A stretch of 64,000 nt of DNA from Sanghuangporus weigelae (Eukaryota; Basidiomycota; Agaricomycetes; Hymenochaetales; Hymenochaetaceae): positions 1,674,001 to 1,738,000 of the forward strand of contig CP137320.1 of assembly GCA_033182465.1 (NCBI GenBank), in the 5' to 3' direction. The position numbers and the translations under genes are program-made. Shown piece by piece: positions 36,260 through 48,800 of the stretch. The notes beneath the pieces are model-generated. The model worked only from the letters and a program-made list of their open reading frames with translations, did no database searches and had not been told where the DNA came from. Positions within the stretch are counted from its first letter, which is position 1. Every line of letters begins with the position of its first letter.

Positions 36260-37719
36260 TTACAGTCTGCTGCTGGTACTTCTATGAACTTTCATAACAA
36301 TCTTACCAAACTGATCACCTCTTTGCATAAGCTGAAAACCTTGTTCGAAGTCATCAAGACTCTCAAGGACTACCGAAACTGCCGGCTTGACTCCGTGAAG
36401 TTTAATGAACTCCGTTGCATCAATCAAGTCTTTCTTTGATCCCATGGTCGTACCTGCAAGAGGTCCAGTCATACTTCCAACACAGGACAGCATCGCACGA
36501 ACCTATCAATTTCTGATTTTTGATGACTTCCCTCATCGTGAAGGTGATCTTTGGTTCGGCAGTCCTGGAATCAAACTTGTTGAGTGCTTCAGATCTCAAG
36601 TGAGTCATGAACGTACATTCCATAACAGACTAGTTTCCCTCCATGCTTAAGTAGGTTGCCAATTTTCTTGAATAAGTCACCTCCTCCGGAATCTATTATC
36701 GCGGAAAGAGCTGCATTTCGTTGTTGCAGTAACTTGGCAAGATCCGTGGGCCATTCATCTGCCGACAATCAGCGACAAACGCCATGTAGAATGATGAAAT
36801 CATACTTGATTTATAGTTGACCCCTCCTCTGGCACCTAGCCCCACTGCCTTCTGTATCTTTTGGTCATTTCCGCTAGTAACATAAACGTTGGCGCCCTTG
36901 GCGATGCATAACTGCATGGCGATCAAAGCAACTCCTCCGCCGATGCCAGTGATGAGAATATTATCGCCCTTCTGGACATCTGCAGCGATTGCAACAGCCC
37001 TGTCAAAACATCAGAAATGGATGAGTCTGAGGTTGGATTGTTTCACCTCCAAGCTGTGACTCCGGCGAGTGGCCATGCAGCAGCGTGATAGTCTTCCAGG
37101 CATTCAGGAGCCTCGACCACTTGATCTCGCGATATTTTTACAAATTCCGAGAACACGCCAAAAGACGGGAATCTGTTACCACCTACAATCCCGAAACTAA
37201 CCAAAGCACTTTCAGCTTCCCTAAGTGTTGGTAATGAAAAAGTCCTTACGTTGACTCGGGTGCATCTGGATGGGATTCCCAGCCTTGCATGGGCACGATA
37301 AACACGCGCCTGTTCAATAAACCGTCACTTTGATCTCCAGAAGCAATGATGGTTCCTTTGTGTGATATTGAACAAGTTATTCACTCCAAGAATATTTGGA
37401 TCTTACCGACGGCATCTGATCCTAGCACACTATCAAAAGCAATCCCAGGGTAAAGACCTTTTCGGATCCATAACTGTGATCAAGCAAGAAATGGAGGAAT
37501 TGAGAAATCGGTATACATGTATCAAAGCATTTGGATGATCCTTATTCTCACGTCACGGTGGTTGAAAGCTACTGCTGATACTTTTACAAGTATCTCGCCA
37601 GGTTGTAATTCCAGTTCGAGGCTGCGACTCTCTATAACCACATCGTGGTACACGGGTGCATTCGGTTCAACCTTGGCTTTCTTGATGACAAGAGCGCGAC
37701 TTGCCCGAGGCAGAGACAT
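36260..37719 (-). CDS. MDR-superfamily zinc-independent oxidoreductase (alcohol dehydrogenase/quinone reductase-like)
   Basis: NAD(P)-dependent reductase of the medium-chain dehydrogenase superfamily. The start MSLPRASRALVIKKA leads to the GroES-like domain (LQPGEILVKVSAVAFNHRDV, LGSDAVG-like stretch, GGNRFPSFGVFSEFV). The Rossmann part shows DNILITGIGGGVALIAMQL, then GANVYVTSGNDQKI and an IIDSGGGDL strand. The C-terminal part includes KKDLIDATEFIKLHGVKP and QRGDQFGKIVMKV. I see no catalytic zinc cysteine or structural four-Cys lobe, so it belongs with the zinc-lacking enzymes. At least six small introns break the frame. It is convergent with HEL2 with about 107 bp between stops and divergent from the Zn2Cys6 gene. 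Confidence 0.87.
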
Positions 37720-38256
37720 GCTTCCAGGTATATGTAAATGTCTTGGGTGAGAGCAACACTTAGTAAGTCGAAGCAATCTGTAATTGAACGGATATCCACT
37801 CCACTGTTACAGTGTTAGTAATTCTTAACGATTCACGGAACGGACAGCTTACGTCAGGTAGTACCCAGTTTGGTGCAAGTACTCGAAGAGTCATTCAGAT
37901 TTTCGCCGAAATGACATTTCAATGACTTGTTTTCGGCGATTCATCGCAATTCATCATTTAAGGCTTCGTGCCATTCCGGCGAACTCGCCGAAAGAGAAGA
38001 CACCCCTTTTGCGGGATGCAAGGATTATTGAGGCGATTTCTGCTTCTGTGGCGATTCAAGTTCCATTTCAAATATGTGGACTCGCCGACTGTGTCAACTC
38101 GCCGAATGAGTCGCGATCGGTTCGCCGAAGCCTTGGCCAAAAATAAGCGAAGATTGGTAAACAATGTACTCTTACAACAGCTTATAAAACCACTGAAGTC
38201 AGTGACACTTGGACAGTACAGCCCTACACTAAAGAGCGGCCTTTGCTACAGATCTC
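37720..38256. promoter_or_regulatory. Divergent promoter with a cluster of TCGCCGA heptamers
   Basis: Between the MDR oxidoreductase and the Zn2Cys6 gene. The heptamer TCGCCGA occurs at 37903, 37985, 38082, 38099 and 38122, its complement TCGGCGA at 37933, and CGGCGA at 37977. Three of them extend to TTCGCCGAA. This density within about 230 bp is far above chance and suggests a multi-site binding region or a degenerate repeat. Confidence 0.6.
38183..38189 (+). promoter_or_regulatory. TATA box of the Zn2Cys6 gene
   Basis: TATAAAA lies about 68 bp upstream of the ATG at 38257, a usual distance for a fungal core promoter. It follows the heptamer cluster directly. Confidence 0.5.
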
Positions 38257-39090
38257 ATGAGCTTCAATCTTAATCCCACATTACATCCACACTTTAATTC
38301 CATCGACTATCCACAACCTATCCAATCGACCTCCGCAGACCTGCACCGCTCTCTCACCGAGATAAAACGTAGCGTTGTTTTTCTCGAGAACCAGATAAGG
38401 TCGCAAGCAGCTCTACGATCCCAGTCACCACAATGGATTCACGATATTGCAAGGCTACCGGGAGCACAATCGCATCTATATAGACAAATGATCATGAACC
38501 TTCACAATCCTGCGCGCAATGTTCGGCATCCAAATACAGTCCAACCAGGTCCGCAGAGGACGCGTACTGCCAACAGGAATGCGAATCCTTGTTCATCATG
38601 CCAGATGCGAAAGAAAAAGGCAAATAGATTTATATAGGCAAAGTGTTGTGTTGGTTTCTGATAGTCTTTTCACTGTAGTGCAACAAGAAGCCTGAATCGC
38701 CGGATCTATGCGAGCGTTGCGAAAATCTAGGCCGAAGCGCATGTCCTCCGCCTCCGGTTCGCTCTACGGATAGAGCTGGCAACTCGGATCAAAGGGTAAG
38801 TTGTAGAAATGACCGAGAAGGGCAGCGTCTGAGACTTCGTTTCTGAACAGGCTGGCAGACTAGATGATCCAGAATCAGAAGAGTGCAAAGTCAGCAGTAG
38901 GTACGATCATCCTAGCCAAGAGGTCAGAGGAAACAATTTTAAAACCAAAAAGAAATTCAAAATACTGAAGCGCAACCTCCAGTTCGGCGCAGCTAGCCAT
39001 ATAGATGTACAAGGGTGCGCTAGTGAACACAATCAAGTAAACATGAAACGCGAATGGGAAGCAGGAGGACACACGCTTACATCTTTTTGA
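38257..39090 (+). CDS. Small Zn2Cys6 zinc-cluster protein with a GC-AG intron
   Basis: Exons 38257-38619, 38679-38795 and 38851-39090 give 239 residues. The N-terminal about 115 residues are polar with a helical stretch (LHRSLTEIKRSVVFLENQI). The cluster CSSCQMRKKK joins across intron 1 to CNKKPESPDL, CERC and ENLGRSAC, giving C-x2-C-x6-C-x9-C-x2-C-x7-C, the Gal4-type binuclear pattern. Intron 1 starts GCAAAT and ends TGTAG; no GT donor precedes the in-frame stop, so it must be a GC-AG intron if the gene is real. The cluster sits mid-protein, and there is no fungal transcription factor middle homology domain. The tail is Lys-rich (NNFKTKKKFKILKRN). It may be a small regulator or a degraded gene. 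Confidence 0.65.
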
Positions 39091-39166
39091 CCCCTTTACC
39101 ATGTTCTCAGCCAACCGTTGCTGTTGAGTCATTATCATATAAATTGACAAAAAAGGCGCATCATAT

Positions 39167-42051
39167 TTATGTTTCTTCGTCTAATCCGGCACCGGTATCT
39201 ATCTCATTTCGAATAGACTCAATACTTCCATAGGGGACCCGCTCATCCTGAAAATGTCCCAAAAGCCAGTCAATGCGACAAATTCCAGATGCCGTAGCAG
39301 ACGCTAGAAGTGGAGCACGAGCCAGTCCTGTTCCGTTATTCCAAGAGACGCGCGTGACAGATACTTCTGGCGACCAGGCTCCCGTTCCCTGAATTCCGGT
39401 TCCGAGTGGTTCAGCAGCTTGCTTCTTCCCTTTCTTTGCGGCCGAAGCTCCTGATCGGTCGGGTATTTCCTGAACATGAAAGATAAGAAAGACAAAAGGA
39501 TTAATGTTCGACTTGAGCTTACGTGAGGGAGAAATCGATCCAACATTCTGTATTCGCCGGTAGTTCTGTTATAGTCCATCTGAAAGATCTTGTGGTAAAG
39601 GAAAGGCTTCGACAGTATCAGTAAGCCGTCGACCAAGGGACAGAAAGGAAAGGGAACATACAGTATTTGCGGTGCGCCTTGTAGGCCTCAACATATTGGT
39701 GATAAGAGCGGAGCCGTCAGCCGATCCAAGAGCGAGGAATGGATGGTAATCCGAGGCGTTTAAGCTCTGTAGTGCGATGTGAATAAACTTTTGATAGACG
39801 GAGTGAAGACGGTTTACCCATATTGGACCTCCAGCCTCTATTACAACATTACCTCGACCGAAAATATTAGGTGCCAACGAGTACGTCATGACGGTATTAT
39901 CAAGATCTATGGAAACAACACCCTCTGAGAAGCGCGAATGGGTCACCGATAGAACCACGTCTAGGAGCGAAAGTTCATAATGGACAGGTTAGAAAATGTC
40001 GATGGCCTGACCTCTTGTTCTGTTTAAGATGTTTCCATACCCATCTCGTATATCAACAATCATTTCACAACCATCGTACCCACCACTGACGATCATGCTA
40101 GGAGACTGCTGAAAATTCAAGCTTCCATTAGCCGAAGTGGTCGGTACGGATATCCATCGAATCGAACGGATGGCCGATTGATGAATAGAAAAGTAATGAG
40201 TTGGGAGAGCATCTATAGTGGTGCGGGTATCATGAGTTTGGACTCTGAAAGTATAGGAATATTCATCGTTACCTTCTTTCGGATCGCTTAGAGCTTCGCG
40301 AATATTATAAACGGCAATCGAACCTGTCGAAGAATAATGAGCGAATTCTCTATTTGGGCTTCCTGCACCCACCGTTTGTGCACCCAACGGCTATGAGTTC
40401 ACTATTTGCCCAGTCCAATGCCCACATGCATGTCTCTTCGAGCTCAATTCGGACTATCGGTTGAACTTTCACTGAGACCAATAGATGAATACGGATCCTT
40501 ACAGAAAACAGCAACTTGCTCACCAAACTGTGGCCAAGTTTCCAATGTACATCCCAAGTCCTCCGGATCAGGCACAGAGAAAATACTAAGAGAACCATCT
40601 TCGAACGTTCCTGCTAGAAGACCGAGCTTTCTAACACCATCTGGCTGCAAATCCGCCCACTATGCACAGAACTCAGCTACGCTAGGAACACAATATTAGA
40701 TTGAAGACTCACTGAGTCGTGTGAGGGCAAAGGGCACCATTTTATTTCCTGGGCAGTTCCACAGTCAATGCATAGAACCAGCTCACAGGCCATCTTGCCA
40801 GAATCAGAATCAGCACCTTCCTCGCCAGCCTTTCCTTTCCCTTTATCCGATGTTTCTCGCCTGGGAGATTTGGGAGCATAGCTCCATATCTGTATACAGG
40901 CGGAAGACGGGGTTCTACATTTTCGGCCAATAGAAGGGGAGTATGATTTTGACGGCAAAGGTGCCACAGCGACATATTGCTTGAAAGATCGGTCTTGATG
41001 TTGCATTAGGTCATCTCGTGAAAGTATAATTGGAATAACTTACAGACATGATCTTCCGCGTATATGGGGCACCAATCCAAGCACCATACTGGACCACCGG
41101 CGAAAAATACATGCGCCTTAGCACCGGAAGGATCATCGCCTGTTTTCCAAAGGTCGTAAAGCACGATGAAGGGATGTTGAATATAATGACTCACTCATCT
41201 CGAAGTAGTCAAACATTTTAAGCTCCTTCGTGGTATTTTTGCTCGGCGACCCGAAGTAGCATTTAACAGATGTATCCGAGGGCTCATTGGACAGTTCATC
41301 TTGTCTTGGAAGATATTCTTGTGCCTGTCTGAAGAGTGGGAGAAGATTTAGCATGGCAAAGAGGGGGCTTTTGTACGTACTGTTCGTTGATAACTACGGA
41401 TGGCGTATCCACCTTCGCCGACTCGTAAACTCTCGGTCTCCGAGTAGCCTCTGTCTCGTTCATACCTTCTTCGACGACAAGTGATTCTTTCCACCACGAT
41501 CTATCCTCCAAAAGTTCCCAGATTGGACCTCGGCCTATGTTGTATGCGTGCGCTCTGATGATCTTTTCGGCAATGGACTTGTTAAAGTTCCAACTAGAGG
41601 TTGGTGTAGTGACGCTAGCTTTGAACGGTGCAGGAGGATGGACGAGCCGTTCTACGCGGGCAGAGCGCAAGAACAATGGACCCGCACGTTGCCTATGGTC
41701 AATACCGGCAGCGGAAGGCGCGTTTTGAGGACGAGTACTTGAAGGACCAGTAGCAGTCCTTGGCAAGCTAACAGAAACTGATGGCTCTTTTCTCAATGTC
41801 CCCTTCCCCGACTTCTTTTTCGGCTGCAAGAACTTGGTGACAGATGGCTTGATTTGACTGGGCGGCACTTCCGATGCTTGAGACGCTGGGACGTCGGATA
41901 CGTCCATCGGTTCGTCCACTTCGTCTTGATCATTCGACGGCTGGAAATCGTCATTGCTTGCTCCGTCTTCTTCAGGTACATCTTCTTCTCCCGAGTCCAT
42001 CAAAGATGCGTAGCTGGGACGTTCTTTGCGAGGACGTAACGATCGCGCCAT
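39167..42051 (-). CDS. TFC6: TFIIIC WD40 subunit (Tfc6/Sfc6, GTF3C2-like)
   Basis: TFIIIC binds the B box of tRNA genes and recruits RNA polymerase III; this subunit belongs to its B-box lobe. The protein starts MARSLRPRKERPSYASL with an acidic, Ser-rich region (about 250 residues), then a helical block KSIAEKIIRAHAYNIG. WD-repeat pieces follow: AGGPVWCLDWCPI, KSYSPSIGRKC near IQIWSYAP, TAQEIKWCPLPSHDS, KLGLLAGTFEDGSLSIF, EETCMWALDWANSELIAVGC, HQSAIRSIRWISVP and VSGGYDGCEMIVDIRDGYG. The last exon ends RNEIDTGAGLDEET at 39167. About ten short introns are present. The family assignment rests on the acidic N terminus plus this WD40 order. Confidence 0.85.
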
Positions 42052-42195
42052 GACGAAGTCCAACGCAGTTTCTTAGGTCCTACTAGTAGGGGTCACGAAG
42101 AATTTTGAACGCGTCTGGTCACGCGTCGACGTCGATCCTTCTTTCCTACTTGCTGCTCTAAGCTAACAACTCTGCGACTCATTCCCATTTCCACC

Positions 42196-42645
42196 ATGCA
42201 CCGACTTCCCATAACGCCATTCGTCTCGCTCCGTAGATGTGTTGCACGTTGTTCACGGATCCATGCCCGCCCGTTTTCATCTTCTGTCCGACTCAACGAT
42301 CTTTCGCAGTCAGAAAAGTCTGAAGAAGGCACCAAAGCAAAACTGAGGAAACCTGAAGGTAAGCATCTCTGTTCACAAGGTGTTTAGTCCGTATTTAATG
42401 TTGCATATTCAGCAACTCCACTCTCATCATGCCCCGAAAATACTGTTCTAAATGGCCTGAACTACCTTAAAGGACAAGAGCCAGTCGTTGCGAAAAAGGA
42501 CGAAGAGTATCCGCCTTGGCTTTGGACTATACTGAAACCTAAACCGATTCCAGACGACGGTCCAGGAGGGAAGGGCGAAAAGATGCGCCTACGGGCAGCA
42601 AATCGGCAGAGAATAAAGGAACAAAATTTCCTGAAGACACAATGA
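42196..42645 (+). CDS. MRPL37: Mitochondrial large-subunit ribosomal protein mL54
   Basis: Component of the mitochondrial ribosome. Exons 42196-42359 and 42414-42645 give 131 residues. The N terminus MHRLPITPFVSLRRCVARCS, followed by RPFSSSVRL, is a clear mitochondrial presequence. The family core is LNGLNYLKGQEPVVAKKDEE then YPPWLWTIL and the basic C-terminal RLRAANRQRIKEQNFLKTQ. It is divergent from TFC6, with 144 bp between the starts. Confidence 0.92.
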
Positions 42646-42984
42646 ATCACTGGTGTGTTCCTGTCCGATTTTCCTATCGCTCCTTCGCGGGTTAGTACTC
42701 AATTACCGCCATTTATAGCGATGGTATTTCGATCGCGTACCTTTGAAATCCACTTTTTCTTTCTAATTCTACGCATCTCACTGCTTGCCATGTATACTCC
42801 ATCTGCACACAAGTTAATTATCAACGATCTATGATAGGCCATATGAACAGTGCAGCTGTGTTATATGATACAATGATGCCTTCAAGAGGACAAAAAACAA
42901 GACTATGAGAGCCGTCTATATCCGTGCAGCGTAACAAAGGGAGTGGGAGAACACAGCGAATACAAGCAAAGGATACCAGACATA
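42646..42984. other. Convergent 3' region mL54 / PNS1-like
   Basis: 339 bp between two stop codons. AT-rich, with both 3' UTRs. Nothing else is seen. Confidence 0.5.
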
Positions 42985-45447
42985 CTACATAAAATCAAGT
43001 CCTAGTATCATTGATCCTTCACTTTCGCAACTTTCTTCTAATTTCCTCTGCGGAGAACGCGTCTCAGAACGAACAAATGCCGGAGGTGAGCGGGGAGACC
43101 GTCTTTCAGATTGTTGCAAAGGTATTTCTTCGTCACTTGATGTGATAGGCGACGGCGAAGGAGAACGAGGACGCGTAGGGATCGATTGCGGTCTTCGTCC
43201 CGTCCCACTAGGTCCTCTTTGTTGACGCGAGTGATCACGAGCAGGAGGATGCCATTCGAACTGAGAAGCCTTATTAGAACCTGAATATTCTAAAAGATTA
43301 GACCAGAAAACGTACGGCGTCGAAAACTTCCTGCTTATGAATGTTGCCAATATCACGATCAATACAATAACACAAAAATAATGTGTCCGCACTAAATAAG
43401 ATGCATCAACATTGTCAGTTTCTCAGATATCAACATAAAACACCCACGTGTCTTCGACGAGACTCGCACAGAACCGTCCGACCAAAGCGGTGACTCCACC
43501 AGTCAGCAAAGCTGCTAATGGAGCATAGCCAGGAGCGTTCAAAGTGTGCGCCACAAAGAGGTATGCACACAAAGCGAATGGAAGGGTAAGTGTTAATGGC
43601 GTGTAAATTAAGATGGATAGTGTGGCTGAACACGTTTTAGCATCGGTCTGTTTCCGGTATGACTGGACTTAGAACTTACGATCAACACCAGATCTTCGAT
43701 ACGTTAATCGTCCGTTTGCAGCTGCCATAGTCAACGCGCGTGCGCGCCTTGCGCTCGGGAAGAACGCATCTCCTGTGAGACCGGTATATACCAGAGCTAA
43801 CGTGCTAAGGGCGCTTGCTGTGTTTCCAAGAAAATTCAGAGGAAATTTCAGCAAAGGGAGAAGAGGAACAGGTGCTCTTCGAAGCAGAGCTACTAGAATC
43901 GTGATCATTCGTACACCGGTGAGCAAAAGTGCTGAAAGGGCGACGGATCCCAAAGATGTGTCAGTGGATCTATACAGGGCGGCGTGGATCCGATAGGTAT
44001 CCAATGGTCTCAAGTCTGTCTCCGGTCTGATAAAGTATGAGCCCATAGGAACGAAACCCGCAGAAAAGCTCGTAACTCACGGACTGAAATACCATGAACC
44101 AATAACTGCAGCGCAAGTCGTACGCAAGACCCCGCGGGCCACACCCCAGCTCCATAGCCAGACCGCAACCGTTCCGGCAATTGACCACTCCGCCCAGCTC
44201 TTCACATGCCATTCCCAAGTACTATCAGGACTTGTCGGGAAGTACCGTATTAGAAGCAAACGGAACGAGAGTGTTAAGAAAGGTATGGATCCAAGCAAAG
44301 CAAGGACGAGTATCAAAGGCGATAAGGTGAGCAAGTATGGATTGGAAAGAAGTAATGAGGTTGAAAGGTTGAGGATCGAGGATGTTGAGTGAATCTTCTC
44401 AGGCAAATGAAGGAGCCTTCTCGATGTGAGTAGGGCTAGGATCAGCGGGACAATCGCGAAAAGACGTAAACTGGCATGCGGTCAGTCATGCTTCCAGTTT
44501 GATGATATACATGAGACTCACCCAACTGTTTCTCCCCAAGAAGGTACTGTTCCCTCTTCCCACATGAAACTCCCGATAAATGCCCAGATAGCGGAGATGA
44601 AAAGGGTCGCTGGTATGAAGAAGCATGTAGCAAATAATACCGGCTTGACGAATATCGTCAATAACATGATATGAGCATAAGATACAGCAGCGCTTATGAA
44701 AGTCAATATTGCTAGAAGAGGTACAGTGTGCAGCAGAGTCGTATACGGGTTAACGATAGGGGATCCCTTCGGAGCGGAAGTCGTGAAGAGGATTATGAAT
44801 GAGCCAATTGCACATGCGGTGACGCTTGCAAGCCAAACGGCCATCCAATGATAATCCCGATGGATCACCCTACCTCGAGAGTGAGCCCGTGGGTCTGGTA
44901 GTGAAAATACGTCCACTGGTCGAGCAACACCATCCCGGGGTAAAAGGGATTCTGTGAGAGGATTCTCGTGATAACCAGGAGCGTCTGGCCTAGTAATCTG
45001 AGTCAAGAACTCTGCTGGAGGCACGCCGGATTCAGAAGAGGTCTCCGACTGTGAAGACGAAGAAACTCGATTTGAATGTGGCGCCTGGTGCGAGAGCCAT
45101 CCTTGTACGGGTCTGGAAGATGCGTCTCTCCTGGCATTTCCAGTGTGTTGATTGTCTGGAGGAACGCGGGCAGTTCGGGTGAGGGGCGAGCTCTCGTCAT
45201 CAAGTCGCAGATAAGGGTCATCATCATCAACAAGAGGAAGATGCCTCTGCTGTGAGAGATAATCACTGCTTCGGCCCAGATGGGGATCATCGTTGTCGTC
45301 GAGGTCTGTATCCGAGAGGTCTCCTACTCGAGAACCATCGTCGGTAGTAAACGAATAGAATAAAGGTTGCGAGGTTGAAAGCGCTGACACCGGCCGCTGC
45401 TGTCTATTTAAAAATTGAGATGCATAGGCTGTAAAGGATGCGGCCAT
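42985..45447 (-). CDS. Choline-transporter-like (CTL/PNS1 family) membrane protein
   Basis: Multi-pass membrane protein. The first about 200 residues are acidic and disordered (SDTDLDDNDDPHLGRSS). Membrane segments start at WMAVWLASVTACAIGSFI and continue with LLHTVPLLAILTFISAAVSY, VLFATCFFIPATLFISAIW, LFAIVPLILALLTS, LILVLALLGSIPFL and WSIAGTVAVWLW. The CTL signature follows: VIGSWYF, then TDTSLGSVALSALLL. The tail after the last helices is Pro/Ser/Arg-rich. The start at 45447 (MAASFTAYASQF) is the first ATG consistent with the family. Family members were once proposed to carry choline; the fungal role is not settled. Divergent from ATG2. Confidence 0.83.
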
Positions 45448-45878
45448 CGCGTGGAAGGTAGAGGAGAGCGAGAACGAGAGGAATGAAGTGCGTCTCGTGT
45501 GCGCAAAGCTAAGGGCGTGGTGGGCGACAACAATCCCAAACAAGTAATCGATACGCGTCACCGTCGATCGTCCACTTTCGTCGATTTGGGACTGCTTCAG
45601 AAAAGAATTCGACTGCTCTAAACCATCAGTACCACCAACATCCGTCGTAGATACGGTTTACCGAAGCTCTTTTCCATTCAATAAGACTAGTACTAATACT
45701 CTTGCTCCTGGAATTTATATTTATGGATTTATTGCTAATTTATGTATCGATTGCACGTGAGCGGATGATGTAATAATATTACATTACACTTCTTCCTTAA
45801 TCCTAAAGGACAGCACACACTCAGTCACTGAGCACTACCATGCCACGCATCTTTCCATAGCCATAGTCATACGCAACC
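45448..45878. promoter_or_regulatory. Bidirectional promoter PNS1-like / ATG2
   Basis: 431 bp between divergent start codons. AT-rich in the middle (45690-45790), with TAATATTACATTAC near 45772. No known factor site is claimed. Confidence 0.5.
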
Positions 45879-48800
45879 ATGAGCTTTTCATGGCTTCCAT
45901 TTACCTTCAACTTCTCTTTTCCGGATTTGGCCCCTCCGTTGTCTATCCAGAGGAGGTTCATCTCGTTCATACTAAAGCGCTCTCTTGGACACCTCCTAAA
46001 GCCCGGGCAGCTTGATGTTAACCAGATTGACGCCCAGATTGGAAGTGGATTCGTCGAAGTCAAGGATTTGGAGCTGGACTGCAATGTAGGTTGATTGCTA
46101 TTCTGTTTCGTCTATTAACAATATTTCAGGCAATCAATTCTCTCCTAGGCAGCCAACCCATTCAGTTGGATTCAGGGACAATAGCTTCGGTCACTGCTCG
46201 AATACCCTGGCCCAATCCTTTCTCCTCCACTGTCGGCCTTTCGCTCTCCGGCTTGAAGCTGCATCTTCGGCTGGCCGAGGGCGTTGACGTCTCTCAAGAT
46301 TCAGTTCATGCTGATGAGCTTGCTGAGTCTGTTGCTTCGGTCGCAGAATCCTTTATCCACGATGAGCTGACAGCTAAGGAAGAAGCTCAGCTTCGCCAGT
46401 CCATTCACTTGGAGCAGAATATCATCGATGAGATTCCTGGATCGATGAGTTCGTTCCTTAGTCAAGACGAGGAGCTAACGCAGAAGCGTATCAATGATCC
46501 GGAAGGGGTCTCGATATTTGCCCGCCTGTTTGAGAGCTTACTGGCTCGCTTCGATTTTGACGCATCGGATTCCCAAGCTTCTCTGGCTCATGAGGAATTT
46601 ACCATCGCTCTCAGTATTGGCCGAATGCACTATTTCACTTCGTCTAATCAAATCCAGACTGGCGACTCTGACCAGAAGGACCCTGTGGCCGGAGAGAAGC
46701 GATCCGTGGAAGTTTCAGGAGTGAGAATGACAATGAATGAAGGAAGCAACTCCGCAGCCCATACAATGGATGTGCAGCAGGGAGTTCGGACGGAAGCGTC
46801 GCACGAAGGTAGTGACTCTGGACTTGATGATGATACGCACGCGATGATGTCGCAGTCATTGGCTTTTCTTCCTCCGCGCTCTGGTGAAGAGCCAGCTGGA
46901 AAGTTATCCCTTCTGCTGGACACAGAGTCCGCTTCTCCCGAATCAAGCATATATCAAAGTGCGATATCAGCGCCGATTTCAATTTCAATACCTAGTACTG
47001 GGCCTGCTGGTGCTGACCCACCCGTGGAGACGCGTCGTACTGAAAAGACAATTTTATCGATCTCTGAACCGATTGCTTTTCAGTTGACTACTCCTCCCGT
47101 TATTGCCTCCCAAACAGGTAGCAATCCTGGACGATCTCCTCCGTATAGCAGCAAAGAAGACGAGAGAGGAGTGCCCACTGAGAATATGAAGCTGGACGTT
47201 TCGTTAGGAATCATAGCCATCCTGCTTGATGCGAGGTGCATACGTGGTCTACTGACCATGACAGACGCTTTTCCGTCGGCCGTTCCGCGACAATTTCATA
47301 AGACCCCTAAGAGGTCTATAGAGCCCGAAATGACTGTACTCGAGAGAATGGATGTGTCGGTGCAGCTCAAAGGGCTGATTGCTCTGGTTCTCGGCGAAGC
47401 TGTAGATGAAACACAGGATGACTCATATCTTGCGCAATTTTATGAGCGGCCACTCATTCCACCTAGTCTCTCGAGTGGATATTTGCGCATCCATGTAGAT
47501 CTTGTCAAGCTCGACTTAGAAAATGAAACCTTTCCAGAGTCTAATACGGCGACGACACCTATTTTCCGATCTCCACCATCTACGGCATCTCAGCTACGGG
47601 CATCAGCAGCGCACAAAGGCATAATAACTTATACAGTCTCCGATTTTTCGGTTCTTGTATTTCATCCTTTTCTGTCGTCGGATGGTACGAACAGCAGCGA
47701 GAGGCGTAGGTCCTGTTCACCTTTCCTCATCACGGATCGCCATCTAGATCATTCCTACCACTTCCCAACAGCTCGGTTAGGTCGAGCAGATAGGCATGCC
47801 CATCCGTATTCTGAAGACGAGAAGAGCGCATCACTTCCAAGTATTGCTGTTACAGAGTGGTACTCCGAACACGTCCGACCTCATGGCACAAGCCTGCGTC
47901 AATGGAAGACTAAGATCTCCCCAGCACTCCATCAGCGAAGAGCGTCGGGCAGTCTGGGTGCAGGTCTTGTGTCAAAAATCGGGATTCCGTCGTCTCCAAC
48001 ACGGATAATGAAGAGCCCTCTGACCATCGATGTTCTGTCATTAAAAACCAAGGAAACTTTTGCGGTATCTGTGCAGTTATACTTAGGAAGGAATGCCAGC
48101 ATTACCTCCGTTAACGTCAAAACTACGGCTTTGCACATGTTCATGGATCTTGAACTTGGCAGTTCGATATCTCGCTTCATCGAATCCGCACTTCCTGATT
48201 ACAATGCCTTTACGCCGAATGGACCTTCTCCAACTTCCGTAAGCAGTCAAGATCAGGAAACGGACTCTGAAGATGATCGACCTCTTTCTCTGCATAATAT
48301 TAGCGAAGAAAGAAGAAGACTTGAGAAGCTTGTTTTGGAAGATCTGGACTTAAGCATGGACTATCTTCATTCAGGGGAGGCGACGCCGAGACGACGTGCC
48401 AGTCCAACTCGACTAAAGCCAAAGGTCCGTAAAATGTTTTGGAGTGTCACGGTATTCTTACTAATACCTTCAAATTTCCGGCGTCAGAAGGCAAAGTCCA
48501 AGTCAGCAATACATTTTGATGTTTCGGTGCCTCTTCTGCGCTTGGAGATCCGGGTTCCACCTCCTCAGAGTCGACAACCGCGGTCAGGGTTACTCTTACT
48601 GGATCTTCATACGGCTCATTTCTCAAGGACTACCTCTCCTTCTCCGCCAGAGTCTCGGGTGCCTCGGTTTGCCACGAGCAGAGAGGGTAACGACGGATTG
48701 GAGGATTGGTTTAATACCGGCTTTCGAAGTCAACCAGTGTCCCTAGAAATGCACCGAGTAATTATTGCATATGCTGCACTCGGCCAGTCATCAGCAAAAA

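Noticed and set aside
37860-38260. Heptamer-rich region considered as a transposon end
   Set aside because: No terminal inverted repeats, target-site duplication or transposase fragment nearby; the promoter reading is simpler.
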